From: JAWXCB01 sp034440455
GTDB taxonomy: Bacteria > Bacteroidota > Bacteroidia > Chitinophagales > CAIOSU01
Direction of reading: 5' to 3'
Assembly (NCBI GenBank): GCA_034440455.1
Contig: JAWXCB010000015.1
Coordinates: forward strand, 1 to 18,021
Length of the DNA stretch: 18,021 nt
Made by a program: the position numbers and the translations under genes. The notes beneath the pieces are model-generated. The model made no database searches, was not told the origin of the DNA, and worked only from the letters and a program-made list of their open reading frames with translations. This document shows positions 1 to 7,459 of this stretch, piece after piece (within the stretch, counting starts at the first letter, position 1; the number at the start of each line of letters is the position of its first letter).

Positions 1-150
1 GGACATGCCGTTACCTTATCCCCCGAAGCGATTTACCAGTATGTGTGGGAGGATAAAAGAAAAGGCGGGACGTGGTGTTTACATCTGCGCAACCAGGGAC
101 GTAAATACGCAAGGACAGTTAACCTGAGATTATTGAATCGCAAAAGATAA
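1..150 (+). pseudogene. IS30-family transposase remnant, 3' end, cut by window edge
   Basis: Frame 1 is open from the first base to a TAA at 148-150 and gives 49 residues. It contains LSPEAIYQYVWEDKRKGG followed by HLRNQGRKYAR, which matches the IS30 transposase segment that precedes the DDE integrase core (family form: S-H-E-T-I-Y-Q-Y-I-W-x-D-K-K-x-G-G, then L-R-x-x-G-K-K-Y). In intact IS30 transposases of about 320-380 residues the catalytic DDE domain follows this point. Here the frame ends about 20 residues later, and no DDE-like translation was found in the next 250 bases, so the copy is probably inactive. No terminal inverted repeat could be recognised. The part left of the window is unseen. 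Confidence 0.72.
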
Positions 151-408
151 GGTTCTTCATGGAAACGGGTGAGAAAGCTTGTTTTGAACAAAAACATTTT
201 TTACTTTGGTCAACAAGCATTCTGAGACATGTGAACCGCTTCACCACGAACCCAAATTTAATTTTCCAACTAATATATTATAATGAATCGCTATTCAAGA
301 ATAAACGAACCGTATAGGCTATTAGGGAAATCTTCAAGAAATTTATTTTGCAAATAGCTTTTGCGCATACTGGTAAAGTATTATAAATTGAACCTTTCAG
401 GGTAAACT
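151..408. other. Non-coding stretch between IS30 remnant and the 76-aa gene
   Basis: This AT-rich 258-bp stretch shows no convincing gene. A 7-bp inverted repeat (GCTTGTT at 177-183, AACAAGC at 212-218) with a 28-base loop is too weak to call a terminator. Near the right end, TTTTG at 359-363 followed about 19 bases later by TTATAAATTG (381-390) is a poor but possible Bacteroidota-type -33/-7 promoter for the gene starting at 409. Confidence 0.4.
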
Positions 409-639
409 ATGGCAACAACTAAACAGATTTCTAAAATCAGGCTTACGGATGATGACTTGCATTCCGTACGCACCCATATCATTAATACGAAATTGCAACA
501 CCGCGCTATTTTATACGCCAATATCAGCTATGCCAAATTCAGGAATATTATAGACCATGGCAGCGCAATGACAAAGCGCGAATATTCCCGCCTCATGGAA
601 TTTTGCAAGAGCGCAAAATCTTCCAATCAGGATTTTTAA
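409..639 (+). CDS. Small charged protein of unknown function (76 aa), possibly DNA-binding
   Basis: The ATG at 409 opens a 76-residue frame ending in TAA. The product is soluble and rich in charged residues, with no signal peptide or membrane segment. I do not recognise a family. Residues about 35-66 (ILYANISYAKFRNIIDHG, then MTKREYSRLMEF) have the rhythm of a short helix, turn, second helix and conserved glycine as in small helix-turn-helix proteins, so a regulator is possible; this is inference from pattern only. The gene stands alone between an IS30 remnant and the convergent dnaB gene, a setting typical of accessory or mobile-element passengers. A weak promoter candidate lies at 359-390. 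The coding-like composition and the absence of a competing frame support its being real. Confidence 0.55.
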   Translation: MATTKQISKIRLTDDDLHSVRTHIINTKLQHRAILYANISYAKFRNIIDHGSAMTKREYSRLMEFCKSAKSSNQDF

Positions 640-689
640 TCGAGATATAATTTCCCCTTTTTAAAAGTAAGAATGCCGACTTAATGTAC

Positions 690-2231
690 TTAAAACGGTG
701 GCGGCATATCGTCTTCCGCCTCATTCAAATCCCACCTTTTTGATTGAATAGTTTGAGTGCCCTGCGCACCGGGTGGAAGGTTTTGCGCGCTTCTTTCATG
801 ACCCATTCCCGAATCAGCATCTACAAACTTGGCAAACTTGTCAATGAAGCGCACATAAATATTGCGCAACGCGCCATTACGGTGCTTGGATACAATCAAC
901 TCGCCCACGCCCCGCGTTGGATTGTTTTGTTCGTCCACTTCCATCCCGTAATATTCAGCGCGATAGAGGAAGATTACCAAATCGGCATCCTGCTCAATCG
1001 CGCCCGATTCGCGCAAGTCAGAAAGTTGTGGACGCTTCGAGCCTCCGCGTGTTTCAACTGCGCGGCTCAACTGCGAAAGCGCGATGATGGGTACATCCAA
1101 TTCCTTTGCAATACTTTTCAATGAGCGTGAAATAGCGCTGATTTCCTGTTCGCGGTTTCCGGCTTTGCCATCAGGACTGCCGGACATGAGTTGGAGATAG
1201 TCAATGATAATGAGTTTTACATCATGCTGCATCTTGAGTCTGCGGCATTTTGCGCGCAGTTCGAAAATATTAATAGCAGGCGTGTCATCAATAAAGATGG
1301 GAGCCTCAGAGAGTTTGTCTGCTTTGTGTTGCAGTTGCGCCCACTCATAATCAGCGAGCGAGCCTCTGCGCATTTTGTCACCCTCTATTTCCGCTTCGCC
1401 TGAAACAAGACGATTCACCAACTGAATGGATGACATTTCTAACGAGAAGATTGCCACCGCCTTGCCATAGTCAACAGCCGCATTGCGCGCGATGGAAAGT
1501 ACAAACGCAGTTTTACCCATACCCGGTCTCGCTGCTATGATAATAAGGTCAGGCTTTTGCCAACCGCCTGTAAGACGGTCAAGCTCTGAAAAACCAGTGG
1601 GTACACCGCTGACCGTATCCTGATGGTTGCGGGCATGTTCCAGTTCGGTCAATGCTTTTGAAAGCAGATTGCTCATCGGCTCGTAGTTGCGCCTCAGGTT
1701 GAGGTCGGCAACGGTGAAGAGATTTTGCTCGGCTTTGTCAAGCAGTTCAAAAACGTCTGTTGTGTCTTCGTAAGAGTTTTTAATGATGTCGCTCGAAACA
1801 CGAATCAGTTCACGCTGAATATACTTCTGGGCAACGATACGGGCGTGGTGTTCTACGTTGGCGGCAGAAGCGATACGGCTTGTTAATTCCGTAACGTAAT
1901 AAGCTCCCCCCGCATCTTCCAACTTACCGAGGAACTTCAATTCTTCCGTAACTGTCAGAATATCAATGGGTTTCGACTTGTTAAAGAGGTTGTGAATGGC
2001 TTGAAAAACAAGTCTGTTGGCGTTCACATAGAAGCTGTCGGGCTTCAAAATGTCAATAACTGTGGCAACGGCATTTGCCTCAAGCATCATTGCTCCAAGC
2101 ACCGCTTCTTCGAGTTCTTTCGCCTGTGGTGGAATCTTTCCGAAGGTGTAAGAAGAAAGGTCAAGGTTTTCCCGCTTTCTCGGCATCGCAGACTCAAATG
2201 ATTTCTTTACAACGTCAATATTTTCAAGCAT
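690..2231 (-). CDS. dnaB: Replicative DNA helicase DnaB
   Basis: This is the hexameric 5'-3' helicase that unwinds DNA at the replication fork and recruits primase. The protein has 513 aa, somewhat longer than the usual 450-500. Residues about 30-135 form the DnaB N-terminal domain (PPQAKELEEAVLGAMM), followed by the linker and a RecA-like C-terminal domain. The Walker A motif ARPGMGKT lies at 234-241, Walker B IIIDYLQL at 341-348, then LSQLSR at 385-390 and the SKHRNG arginine region near 448-453. No intein is present. The last 14 residues (WDLNEAEDDMPPPF) form an acidic tail ending in Pro-Phe that resembles the SSB C-terminal tip. The start is an ATG without a Shine-Dalgarno sequence, as is usual in this phylum. 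Upstream lies a 322-bp intergenic region. Confidence 0.97.
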   Translation of the reverse strand: MLENIDVVKKSFESAMPRKRENLDLSSYTFGKIPPQAKELEEAVLGAMMLEANAVATVIDILKPDSFYVNANRLVFQAIHNLFNKSKPIDILTVTEELKFLGKLEDAGGAYYVTELTSRIASAANVEHHARIVAQKYIQRELIRVSSDIIKNSYEDTTDVFELLDKAEQNLFTVADLNLRRNYEPMSNLLSKALTELEHARNHQDTVSGVPTGFSELDRLTGGWQKPDLIIIAARPGMGKTAFVLSIARNAAVDYGKAVAIFSLEMSSIQLVNRLVSGEAEIEGDKMRRGSLADYEWAQLQHKADKLSEAPIFIDDTPAINIFELRAKCRRLKMQHDVKLIIIDYLQLMSGSPDGKAGNREQEISAISRSLKSIAKELDVPIIALSQLSRAVETRGGSKRPQLSDLRESGAIEQDADLVIFLYRAEYYGMEVDEQNNPTRGVGELIVSKHRNGALRNIYVRFIDKFAKFVDADSGMGHERSAQNLPPGAQGTQTIQSKRWDLNEAEDDMPPPF

Positions 2232-2553
2232 TTCAGATAGTATAGGGATAAAATAGGGGGCGTAAAGTTATATTGAATTGTCAGAGTTGCTTCTGCTTTT
2301 GTCAAAAAAAGAAATCAATAGCACACACACACTGCAATTAACATTTACTTAACGCCAGTGTGCTTTGAACTTACTTTCTAAAAAGACGAAAAACCAAGAT
2401 TCTTCTGCACAATTCATTTACTGCGTTGAAAAACCAGCGAATTTTCGTGGAAAAGATAAAAATGCAGTGGATAACAGGGTAAATCGTGTGTGCATCTGCT
2501 CTCTTCGTGTGGATTGTTCAACCCAAAATAATGCGCGAAAAAGCAGGCAAAAC
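2232..2553. other. Intergenic region upstream of dnaB
   Basis: These 322 bases lie between the stop of the acyl-CoA dehydrogenase and the start of dnaB, both on the minus strand, and should hold the dnaB promoter. Near-consensus -7 boxes on the minus strand are TAACTTTA (2270-2263) and TATTTTAT (2255-2248); neither is exact. A run of alternating CA (2321-2331) and a 7-bp inverted repeat (CACACTG 2328-2334, CAGTGTG 2356-2362) are present. AGTGGATAA around 2466-2474 differs from a reverse DnaA box by one base, and TGTGGATTG near 2509 is a weaker match. Confidence 0.5.
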
Positions 2554-3771
2554 TCACGAATAAGCCGCGATGCCCGTCACATCCTGTCCGGTAATCAGCA
2601 GGTGAATATCGTGCGTGCCTTCATAGGTAATCACTGTTTCCAAATTCATCATGTGGCGCATAATCGGGTATTCGCCCGTGATGCCCATGCCGCCAAGAAT
2701 CTGTCGGGAAGTTCTTGCAACATTCAGCGCCATTTCCACATTGTTTCTTTTCGCCATAGAGATTTGCGCGGGTGTTGCCTTGCCTTCATTCTTCAAAACT
2801 CCGAGTCGCCATGCCAGCAACTGTGCTTTGGTGATTTCTGTAATCATTTCGGCAAGTTTTTTCTGTGTCAACTGAAATGCTGCAAGCGGTTTATCGAATT
2901 GAATTCTCTCTAAAGAATATTTCAGCGCAGTGTCATAACAATCGAGAGCAGCGCCAATCACGCCCCACGAAATACCATAACGCGCAGTGGAAAGGCAGGA
3001 GAGAGGACCTTTCAATCCTTTCACCGTAGGGAAAATATTTTCCTTGGGCACTTTCACATTATCAAACACCAACTCACCCGTTGATGAAGCGCGCAGCGAC
3101 CACTTGCCATGCGTTTCAGGAGTTGAAAGTCCTTCCATGCCTCGTTCCAGCACCATTCCGCGAATATCACCCGCTTCATCTTTTGCCCATACTACTGCGA
3201 TGTCAGCAAAGGGCGCGTTTGAAATCCACATCTTCGCGCCATTCAATACATAATGATTGCCTTTGTCGCGAATGGTTGACTCCATGCCCGAAGGATTGGA
3301 GCCGTGATTTGGTTCTGTTAACCCAAAGCAGCCCATCCATTCTCCTTTTGCGAGCTTGGGTAAATATTTTTTTCGCTGTTCCTCTGAGCCGAATTTATAA
3401 ATCGGGAACATCACGAGCGAACCCTGTACCGATGCCGTGGAGCGAATGCCTGAATCACCGCGCTCTAATTCCTGCATGATGATACCGTAGGAAATTTCAT
3501 CCATGCCGCCACCGCCATATTCCTGTGGAATCGTGGGACCAAACGCACCGATATCTGCAAGCCCTTTAATCAAATGTCGTGGAAACTCCGCGCTCTGCGC
3601 ATAGGTTTCAATGATGGGTGAAATTTCTTTCTTCACAAACGCCCTTACACTCTCGCGCACAAGTTTGTGCGTGTCGGTGAGCAAATCATCTACATTGAAA
3701 TAATCATGATACTGAAAATTGTCGGTCTTTGTCTGCTTGGCGGGTTGCTTGGATTGTGCAGTGGTTGACAT
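2554..3771 (-). CDS. Acyl-CoA dehydrogenase, glutaryl-CoA dehydrogenase type
   Basis: This FAD-dependent enzyme probably oxidises and decarboxylates glutaryl-CoA to crotonyl-CoA in lysine/tryptophan breakdown. From the ATG at 3771 it has 405 aa, about the length of mature human GCDH. The family hallmarks are SVQGSLVMFPI, CFGLTEPNHGSNPSGMEST (about 148-166), WSLRASSTGELVFDNV and NLETVITYEGTHDIH. The catalytic base is Glu384 in TYEGTHDIH, and Arg110 (GIRST) sits where GCDH has its substrate carboxylate-binding arginine, which favours glutaryl-CoA over simple fatty acyl-CoA. The in-frame extension to 3801 begins with TTG and runs through an exact -7 box (TAAATTTG), so I chose the ATG. No other lysine-degradation gene is nearby. 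Confidence 0.93.
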   Translation of the reverse strand: MSTTAQSKQPAKQTKTDNFQYHDYFNVDDLLTDTHKLVRESVRAFVKKEISPIIETYAQSAEFPRHLIKGLADIGAFGPTIPQEYGGGGMDEISYGIIMQELERGDSGIRSTASVQGSLVMFPIYKFGSEEQRKKYLPKLAKGEWMGCFGLTEPNHGSNPSGMESTIRDKGNHYVLNGAKMWISNAPFADIAVVWAKDEAGDIRGMVLERGMEGLSTPETHGKWSLRASSTGELVFDNVKVPKENIFPTVKGLKGPLSCLSTARYGISWGVIGAALDCYDTALKYSLERIQFDKPLAAFQLTQKKLAEMITEITKAQLLAWRLGVLKNEGKATPAQISMAKRNNVEMALNVARTSRQILGGMGITGEYPIMRHMMNLETVITYEGTHDIHLLITGQDVTGIAAYS

Positions 3772-3785
3772 GAAAAATGTTTTTT

Positions 3786-3793
3786 CAAATTTA
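3786..3793 (-). promoter_or_regulatory. Candidate -7 promoter box (TAAATTTG) for the acyl-CoA dehydrogenase gene
   Basis: TAAATTTG reads exactly as the Bacteroidota -7 consensus TAnnTTTG and ends 15 bases before the ATG at 3771. No good TTG/TTTG -33 element was found at the usual spacing, so this is a candidate only. If used, it would rule out the TTG start at 3801. Confidence 0.35.
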
Positions 3794-3862
3794 GGCAACA
3801 AGGATTTAGTTTGAAGGACTCGACATCAACAATCGCAGTGTAAGAAAATGCGAAGCAGCACC

Positions 3863-4741
3863 TCATTTATCGTACAGCGGCTCCGGCATCGGGGGGCTGT
3901 CGTTCTTGTTGATGTTGATGGTTTTGATTTTTTCTATGTGCAGCCATTTCCCTTTTTTCAATTTGAATCCTTCATAAGTTCCATCGGGAATGAATGTGAA
4001 TTTTAAATCGGTAAGCCTTTCCTCTGGCGCAACGAGGTGGTCATAGATAATCATCTTTTCCACTTCTGAATAATTCAGCGACACGCCAGCGTCTTTTTTG
4101 TATTCGAGAATGATCCTGTTTTTCACCGTTGTGTTTCCAAGCGTGTCTTCAAACTGAAAAACAGGCGCACCGAATACCGGCTTGTCTTTTTCAAAATGCA
4201 GGACATCAATCAACTTCTTGCTGCTCCACAAATCATTCTGGTCAAAACCAAAGAGAAGATAATAGGATTTTCCCTTGAGCTTAAATGGATAGATGTTATA
4301 GTAAATCGCGCCATACCATGTTTCGCTTCCCAGCACGGGAGTTTCAGGCGCAGCAAGCGAATCGGAATTATCAAACAAAGGATACAGTTTTAGTTGGTCA
4401 GGAAAGTTCATCTGAATTGCACCATATTGGCGGAACAAGCCGTTGCCCCAGCGTAGTTGCCATGTAAAAATTCTGAACGTATTGTCGGCAGGCTTCAAAA
4501 TGGAAATGTTCAACGAATCAAAAGGATATTCAAATGAGCCTTTCACTTTCAATGCTTCCACCAACGTAGGGATGAATTTAAAACACGCATCCGCCCGTTC
4601 ATTCTGCGAAGTGTCATTTACAATCCTGTAACTGAGCGTTATAAGTACTTGCTCATACTTCCTGAGTTGCTCCAAATCCTGCGGAGCAATTTGCGCATGT
4701 GTAAGCGTGGGAAGCAGAAACAAGAAAAGAAGAATGCGCAT
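3863..4741 (-). CDS. Secreted protein of unknown function (292 aa)
   Basis: Starting at the ATG at 4741, the protein begins MRILLFLFLLPTLTHAQ, a clear signal peptide with a likely cut after THA, so it is exported to the periplasm or surface. I do not recognise a domain. The mature part (about 275 residues) is rich in Tyr, Phe and Lys, with alternating hydrophobic patterns (for example KSYYLLFGFDQNDLW) that suggest beta structure. The longer in-frame reading to 4825 starts with TTG and places extra residues before the signal peptide, so it is rejected. The gene lies 99 bases downstream of the DUF5686 outer-membrane protein gene on the same strand and may be co-transcribed with it, which would fit a role in the envelope. 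Function remains unknown. Confidence 0.75.
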   Translation of the reverse strand: MRILLFLFLLPTLTHAQIAPQDLEQLRKYEQVLITLSYRIVNDTSQNERADACFKFIPTLVEALKVKGSFEYPFDSLNISILKPADNTFRIFTWQLRWGNGLFRQYGAIQMNFPDQLKLYPLFDNSDSLAAPETPVLGSETWYGAIYYNIYPFKLKGKSYYLLFGFDQNDLWSSKKLIDVLHFEKDKPVFGAPVFQFEDTLGNTTVKNRIILEYKKDAGVSLNYSEVEKMIIYDHLVAPEERLTDLKFTFIPDGTYEGFKLKKGKWLHIEKIKTININKNDSPPMPEPLYDK

Positions 4742-4840
4742 CAGTTGAATTTGTTGAACGGCAAAGAAAAGAAACGAAAAGGAGAGAGAAAGTATTTTGT
4801 TGAAATACGAATTCCTAATTCTCAACTCTAATTCTAATCA

Positions 4841-7381
4841 CTACACCTTTATAAATAAGCTCGCGTACACGCCAAACTTGTAAGCCTCAGGGCGGTCGCG
4901 CTGCGTTACGCGCCAGATGCAGTCAATGCGGATAAAGCGCAGGATGTTTTCAATACCGAAACCTGCTTCCACATACGGAATAGGATAGGCGATGCCGATT
5001 TGGTGGTAGCCGACATCGCTGTTTGGGGGAGGAGTATTCACACGCTTGTTTTCGTCTGAAACGGTTCCGTAAAAAACATTCGCGGTTGCCACAGCCCGCA
5101 GCTTCAGTTTTTTCACAAGCGGAATTTGGTCGCCAATCCAGCCGCCAAAGAAATACTGGAAGTTGAGAGAGGTATATTGGTCGGCTGTAAACTCAAGCAA
5201 GTTCATGTTTTGAAACAGATATTTGTTATGCACGTGGTGAAAATTGCCTTCGGGATTTTTCAGCAGCAGAAAAGGCAACGTGCCGAAAATTTTCCCAAAC
5301 CACAGGTTGTAATAAAAATATTGCTTCGCAGTAACTGTCACATCGCCCTGAAAGCCGAGGCTGATGTCATGATAAAGAAACTGGCTGCCCGTAATGTTGG
5401 GAAGCCCTGCAAGATATTTTACCCACACCACAGGAAAGTCTGTTTTCTTTCTGAACTGCGCGAAAAAGCGGTTTGCCTTTGAATCGCGGTCGTATGTGCC
5501 CGGCAGGCTCTGTGATTTGTGTTGCCAGCGAATCGCGTAGCCAAGCTCCGATGAAATGATCTTATCAACCGCCAATCCTTCATCAGAAAAATAAAAAGGA
5601 AAATAAGGATCCATCACGCGGTATTGCAGCGTGAAGTAGGAAGTCATGTCTTTATAGAACTCATTGTCATACACAAATTTTCCTTCTTCAATATTGTAGA
5701 GCCGCTGCGTTACATTTTTTTTCTGCACCAGTGTAAACACGTTATCCTGGTCCATCTCTTCGGCATGGCGACTCATCAGGTCAACATCAGTGCGGGCTGA
5801 AAATGTGATTTTATGCCACGGTCTTTTTGAAAGAATGAAAATAGCCTTGCCCCCGTATTTAAAGCGGTTGTCGTCAATGCCGTAAGCCAGATAAGCGGAA
5901 AAATTCATGCGCTCGCTGAAGTCGCGGTTGGTTTTAAATCCCATGCGAAAACGCCAGCCTTCCACTTGATTGCGACTGAAAATATTCGCCACATGCCCCA
6001 GCCCGATAGGACCGATTTTGGCATAACCGTCCACCAGCGTGGAGAGCGAATATTTAATCACCCGAAACTTGCTCGTCTTTTTCAAGCTGTCCACCATTTC
6101 ATAAACGCCCGCTTCGGTTTCGTTCAGTTTTTCATGGCGCACGGTGTCCCAAAAAATTTCATTGCGCAGGTAGGCTGAATCCAGCACAATTGTTTTTTTG
6201 TTGGGATCAAAGATGTCGTTAGCCAGCGGCTCATCCATACGTTGATTCTGAAAACTTTTTGTTTTACGAATCACAAGGTTCATGCCTTTGCCCACGCTCG
6301 CCTGCACCCGCATGCGAATGGTTTCTTTCGCAGGCACGTAAGCGTAGCCCATACTGTCGTCTTGTGCTGTCTTGCGGGGCATCTGCATAAAATCTTGCAG
6401 GAAATGAAAATCGCGCACGTAGCCCAGCGTAATATCTTCCGGTATCTGCGCCTCAATGCTGCTCACCGCATGAGTGGAAAGATTCACCGCCATTTCACCC
6501 GTGAAGGCATTGTCGCCTTTGCGCTTCGGTTTGAATTTCATGATGAAATGCGGCTGCCCCTGAATATAAAGCGTGTCAAACTGGTTGAGGTCATACTTGT
6601 AAACGGAAAGTCCATAATCGGCAATGGGGCTGATAAAATTTTTGCCCATGATGCTCATCAGATTGTCATAAAGGTTGAACTGCTGATTAGCGTTAGATGC
6701 AAGTTCCGTAATCATCGGGTTGTCGCGCAGCATGGTCATCTTCTGCCCCTTCACGCGCTCCATCGTTTTCTTCGGCTCGGCTTGTTCGTAGTTATCAGAA
6801 ACCTGTTCAATCAAAAAAATCGGCAGCGTGGATTTGCCCGATTCGGTCAGCGTATCAATATATTCTTTCAGAAAATCAAATCCTTTCAGCATCAGGTTTT
6901 TGTCAATGTCTTTGCTGGTGATGTTGTCTAAGTCAATTTGGTATTTGTTATAGGATTCGTATTGAAAAGTGCTGAAGTTGCCCGGATTGTTCACCGGCTT
7001 TGCCGCAATGATTTTCTTGAATAATGCCACCGCAGGCTCATCGCCCGCCTTCACCACGATTTCGCGGATGTTAAAACTCTCCGCCTGTAGCCGGAAGTTG
7101 ATGGTTTGTTCCGCTTGTGCGGTAATCTTTTTTGTAACAGAACCATATCCAAGCGAACCCGCTGTGATGGAATCTATTTTTTGGCGCACATCAAGGCGAT
7201 AGTCGCCATTCATATCTGTGGTAACGCCCTGATATTTTCCCGTGATAAACACGTTGGCAAACGGAATAGGCTCGCCCGTTTGCGCATCAGTTACCCTGCC
7301 GGTGATGATGGTTTGCGCAACAGCGGGCAACACGAAACAGAGCGAAAAAAGCGCAAGCAGGAAGCAGGAAGCCTGTTTCAG
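4841..7381 (-). CDS. DUF5686 outer-membrane protein with carboxypeptidase-like regulatory domain
   Basis: The frame encodes a large outer-membrane beta-barrel type protein, 846 aa with the start proposed here. Residues about 24-110 form a carboxypeptidase-like regulatory (CarboxypepD_reg-like) domain with ITGRVTDAQTGEPIPFANVF and TTDMNGDYRL, as found at the N-terminus of TonB-dependent and related receptors. The rest, beginning near IREIVVKAGDEPAVALFKKI, matches the DUF5686 pattern, with aromatic strand repeats and a C-terminal hydrophobic strand. No ATG opens the frame. A GTG at 7333 would give 830 aa but cuts through a signal peptide. Extending upstream to a CTG at 7381 gives MKQASCFLLALFSLCFVL then PAVAQ, a textbook signal peptide, 18 bases after an exact -7 box. 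The substrate or role is unknown. Confidence 0.9.
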   Translation of the reverse strand: MKQASCFLLALFSLCFVLPAVAQTIITGRVTDAQTGEPIPFANVFITGKYQGVTTDMNGDYRLDVRQKIDSITAGSLGYGSVTKKITAQAEQTINFRLQAESFNIREIVVKAGDEPAVALFKKIIAAKPVNNPGNFSTFQYESYNKYQIDLDNITSKDIDKNLMLKGFDFLKEYIDTLTESGKSTLPIFLIEQVSDNYEQAEPKKTMERVKGQKMTMLRDNPMITELASNANQQFNLYDNLMSIMGKNFISPIADYGLSVYKYDLNQFDTLYIQGQPHFIMKFKPKRKGDNAFTGEMAVNLSTHAVSSIEAQIPEDITLGYVRDFHFLQDFMQMPRKTAQDDSMGYAYVPAKETIRMRVQASVGKGMNLVIRKTKSFQNQRMDEPLANDIFDPNKKTIVLDSAYLRNEIFWDTVRHEKLNETEAGVYEMVDSLKKTSKFRVIKYSLSTLVDGYAKIGPIGLGHVANIFSRNQVEGWRFRMGFKTNRDFSERMNFSAYLAYGIDDNRFKYGGKAIFILSKRPWHKITFSARTDVDLMSRHAEEMDQDNVFTLVQKKNVTQRLYNIEEGKFVYDNEFYKDMTSYFTLQYRVMDPYFPFYFSDEGLAVDKIISSELGYAIRWQHKSQSLPGTYDRDSKANRFFAQFRKKTDFPVVWVKYLAGLPNITGSQFLYHDISLGFQGDVTVTAKQYFYYNLWFGKIFGTLPFLLLKNPEGNFHHVHNKYLFQNMNLLEFTADQYTSLNFQYFFGGWIGDQIPLVKKLKLRAVATANVFYGTVSDENKRVNTPPPNSDVGYHQIGIAYPIPYVEAGFGIENILRFIRIDCIWRVTQRDRPEAYKFGVYASLFIKV

Positions 7382-7398
7382 GTTTTTAAAATTTCACG

Positions 7399-7406
7399 CA
7401 AAAGTA
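7399..7406 (-). promoter_or_regulatory. Candidate -7 promoter box (TACTTTTG) upstream of the DUF5686 gene
   Basis: TACTTTTG is an exact TAnnTTTG match on the minus strand. It lies 18 bases before the proposed CTG start at 7381 and 66 bases before the GTG at 7333. No clear -33 TTTG was seen at the normal spacing. It would give the DUF5686 gene its own promoter, separate from the glycosyltransferase gene upstream. Confidence 0.38.
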
Positions 7407-7459
7407 AAGGAAGCCGAAAAGGTGAAAATTGACTTATGCTTGGTGGGGGCGGCTCCTTT

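Noticed and set aside
2321..2362. CA-rich hairpin as a strong terminator after the acyl-CoA dehydrogenase
   Set aside because: The stem is only 7 bp with a 21-base loop, no U-run, and it lies almost 200 bases past the stop codon.
2440..2530. Chromosomal origin of replication near dnaB
   Set aside because: Only two imperfect DnaA-box matches and no AT-rich unwinding repeats; not enough for oriC.
3772..3801. TTG start extending the acyl-CoA dehydrogenase by ten residues
   Set aside because: A good ATG lies at 3771, the extra codons cover an exact -7 promoter box, and family members do not need the extension.
4742..4825. TTG start extending the secreted unknown protein by 28 residues
   Set aside because: It places residues before a clear signal peptide that begins at the ATG at 4741.
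6242..6931. 229-aa plus-strand open frame inside the DUF5686 gene
   Set aside because: It is antisense to a well-supported gene, with a His/Arg/Phe-rich composition typical of shadow frames and no recognisable domain.
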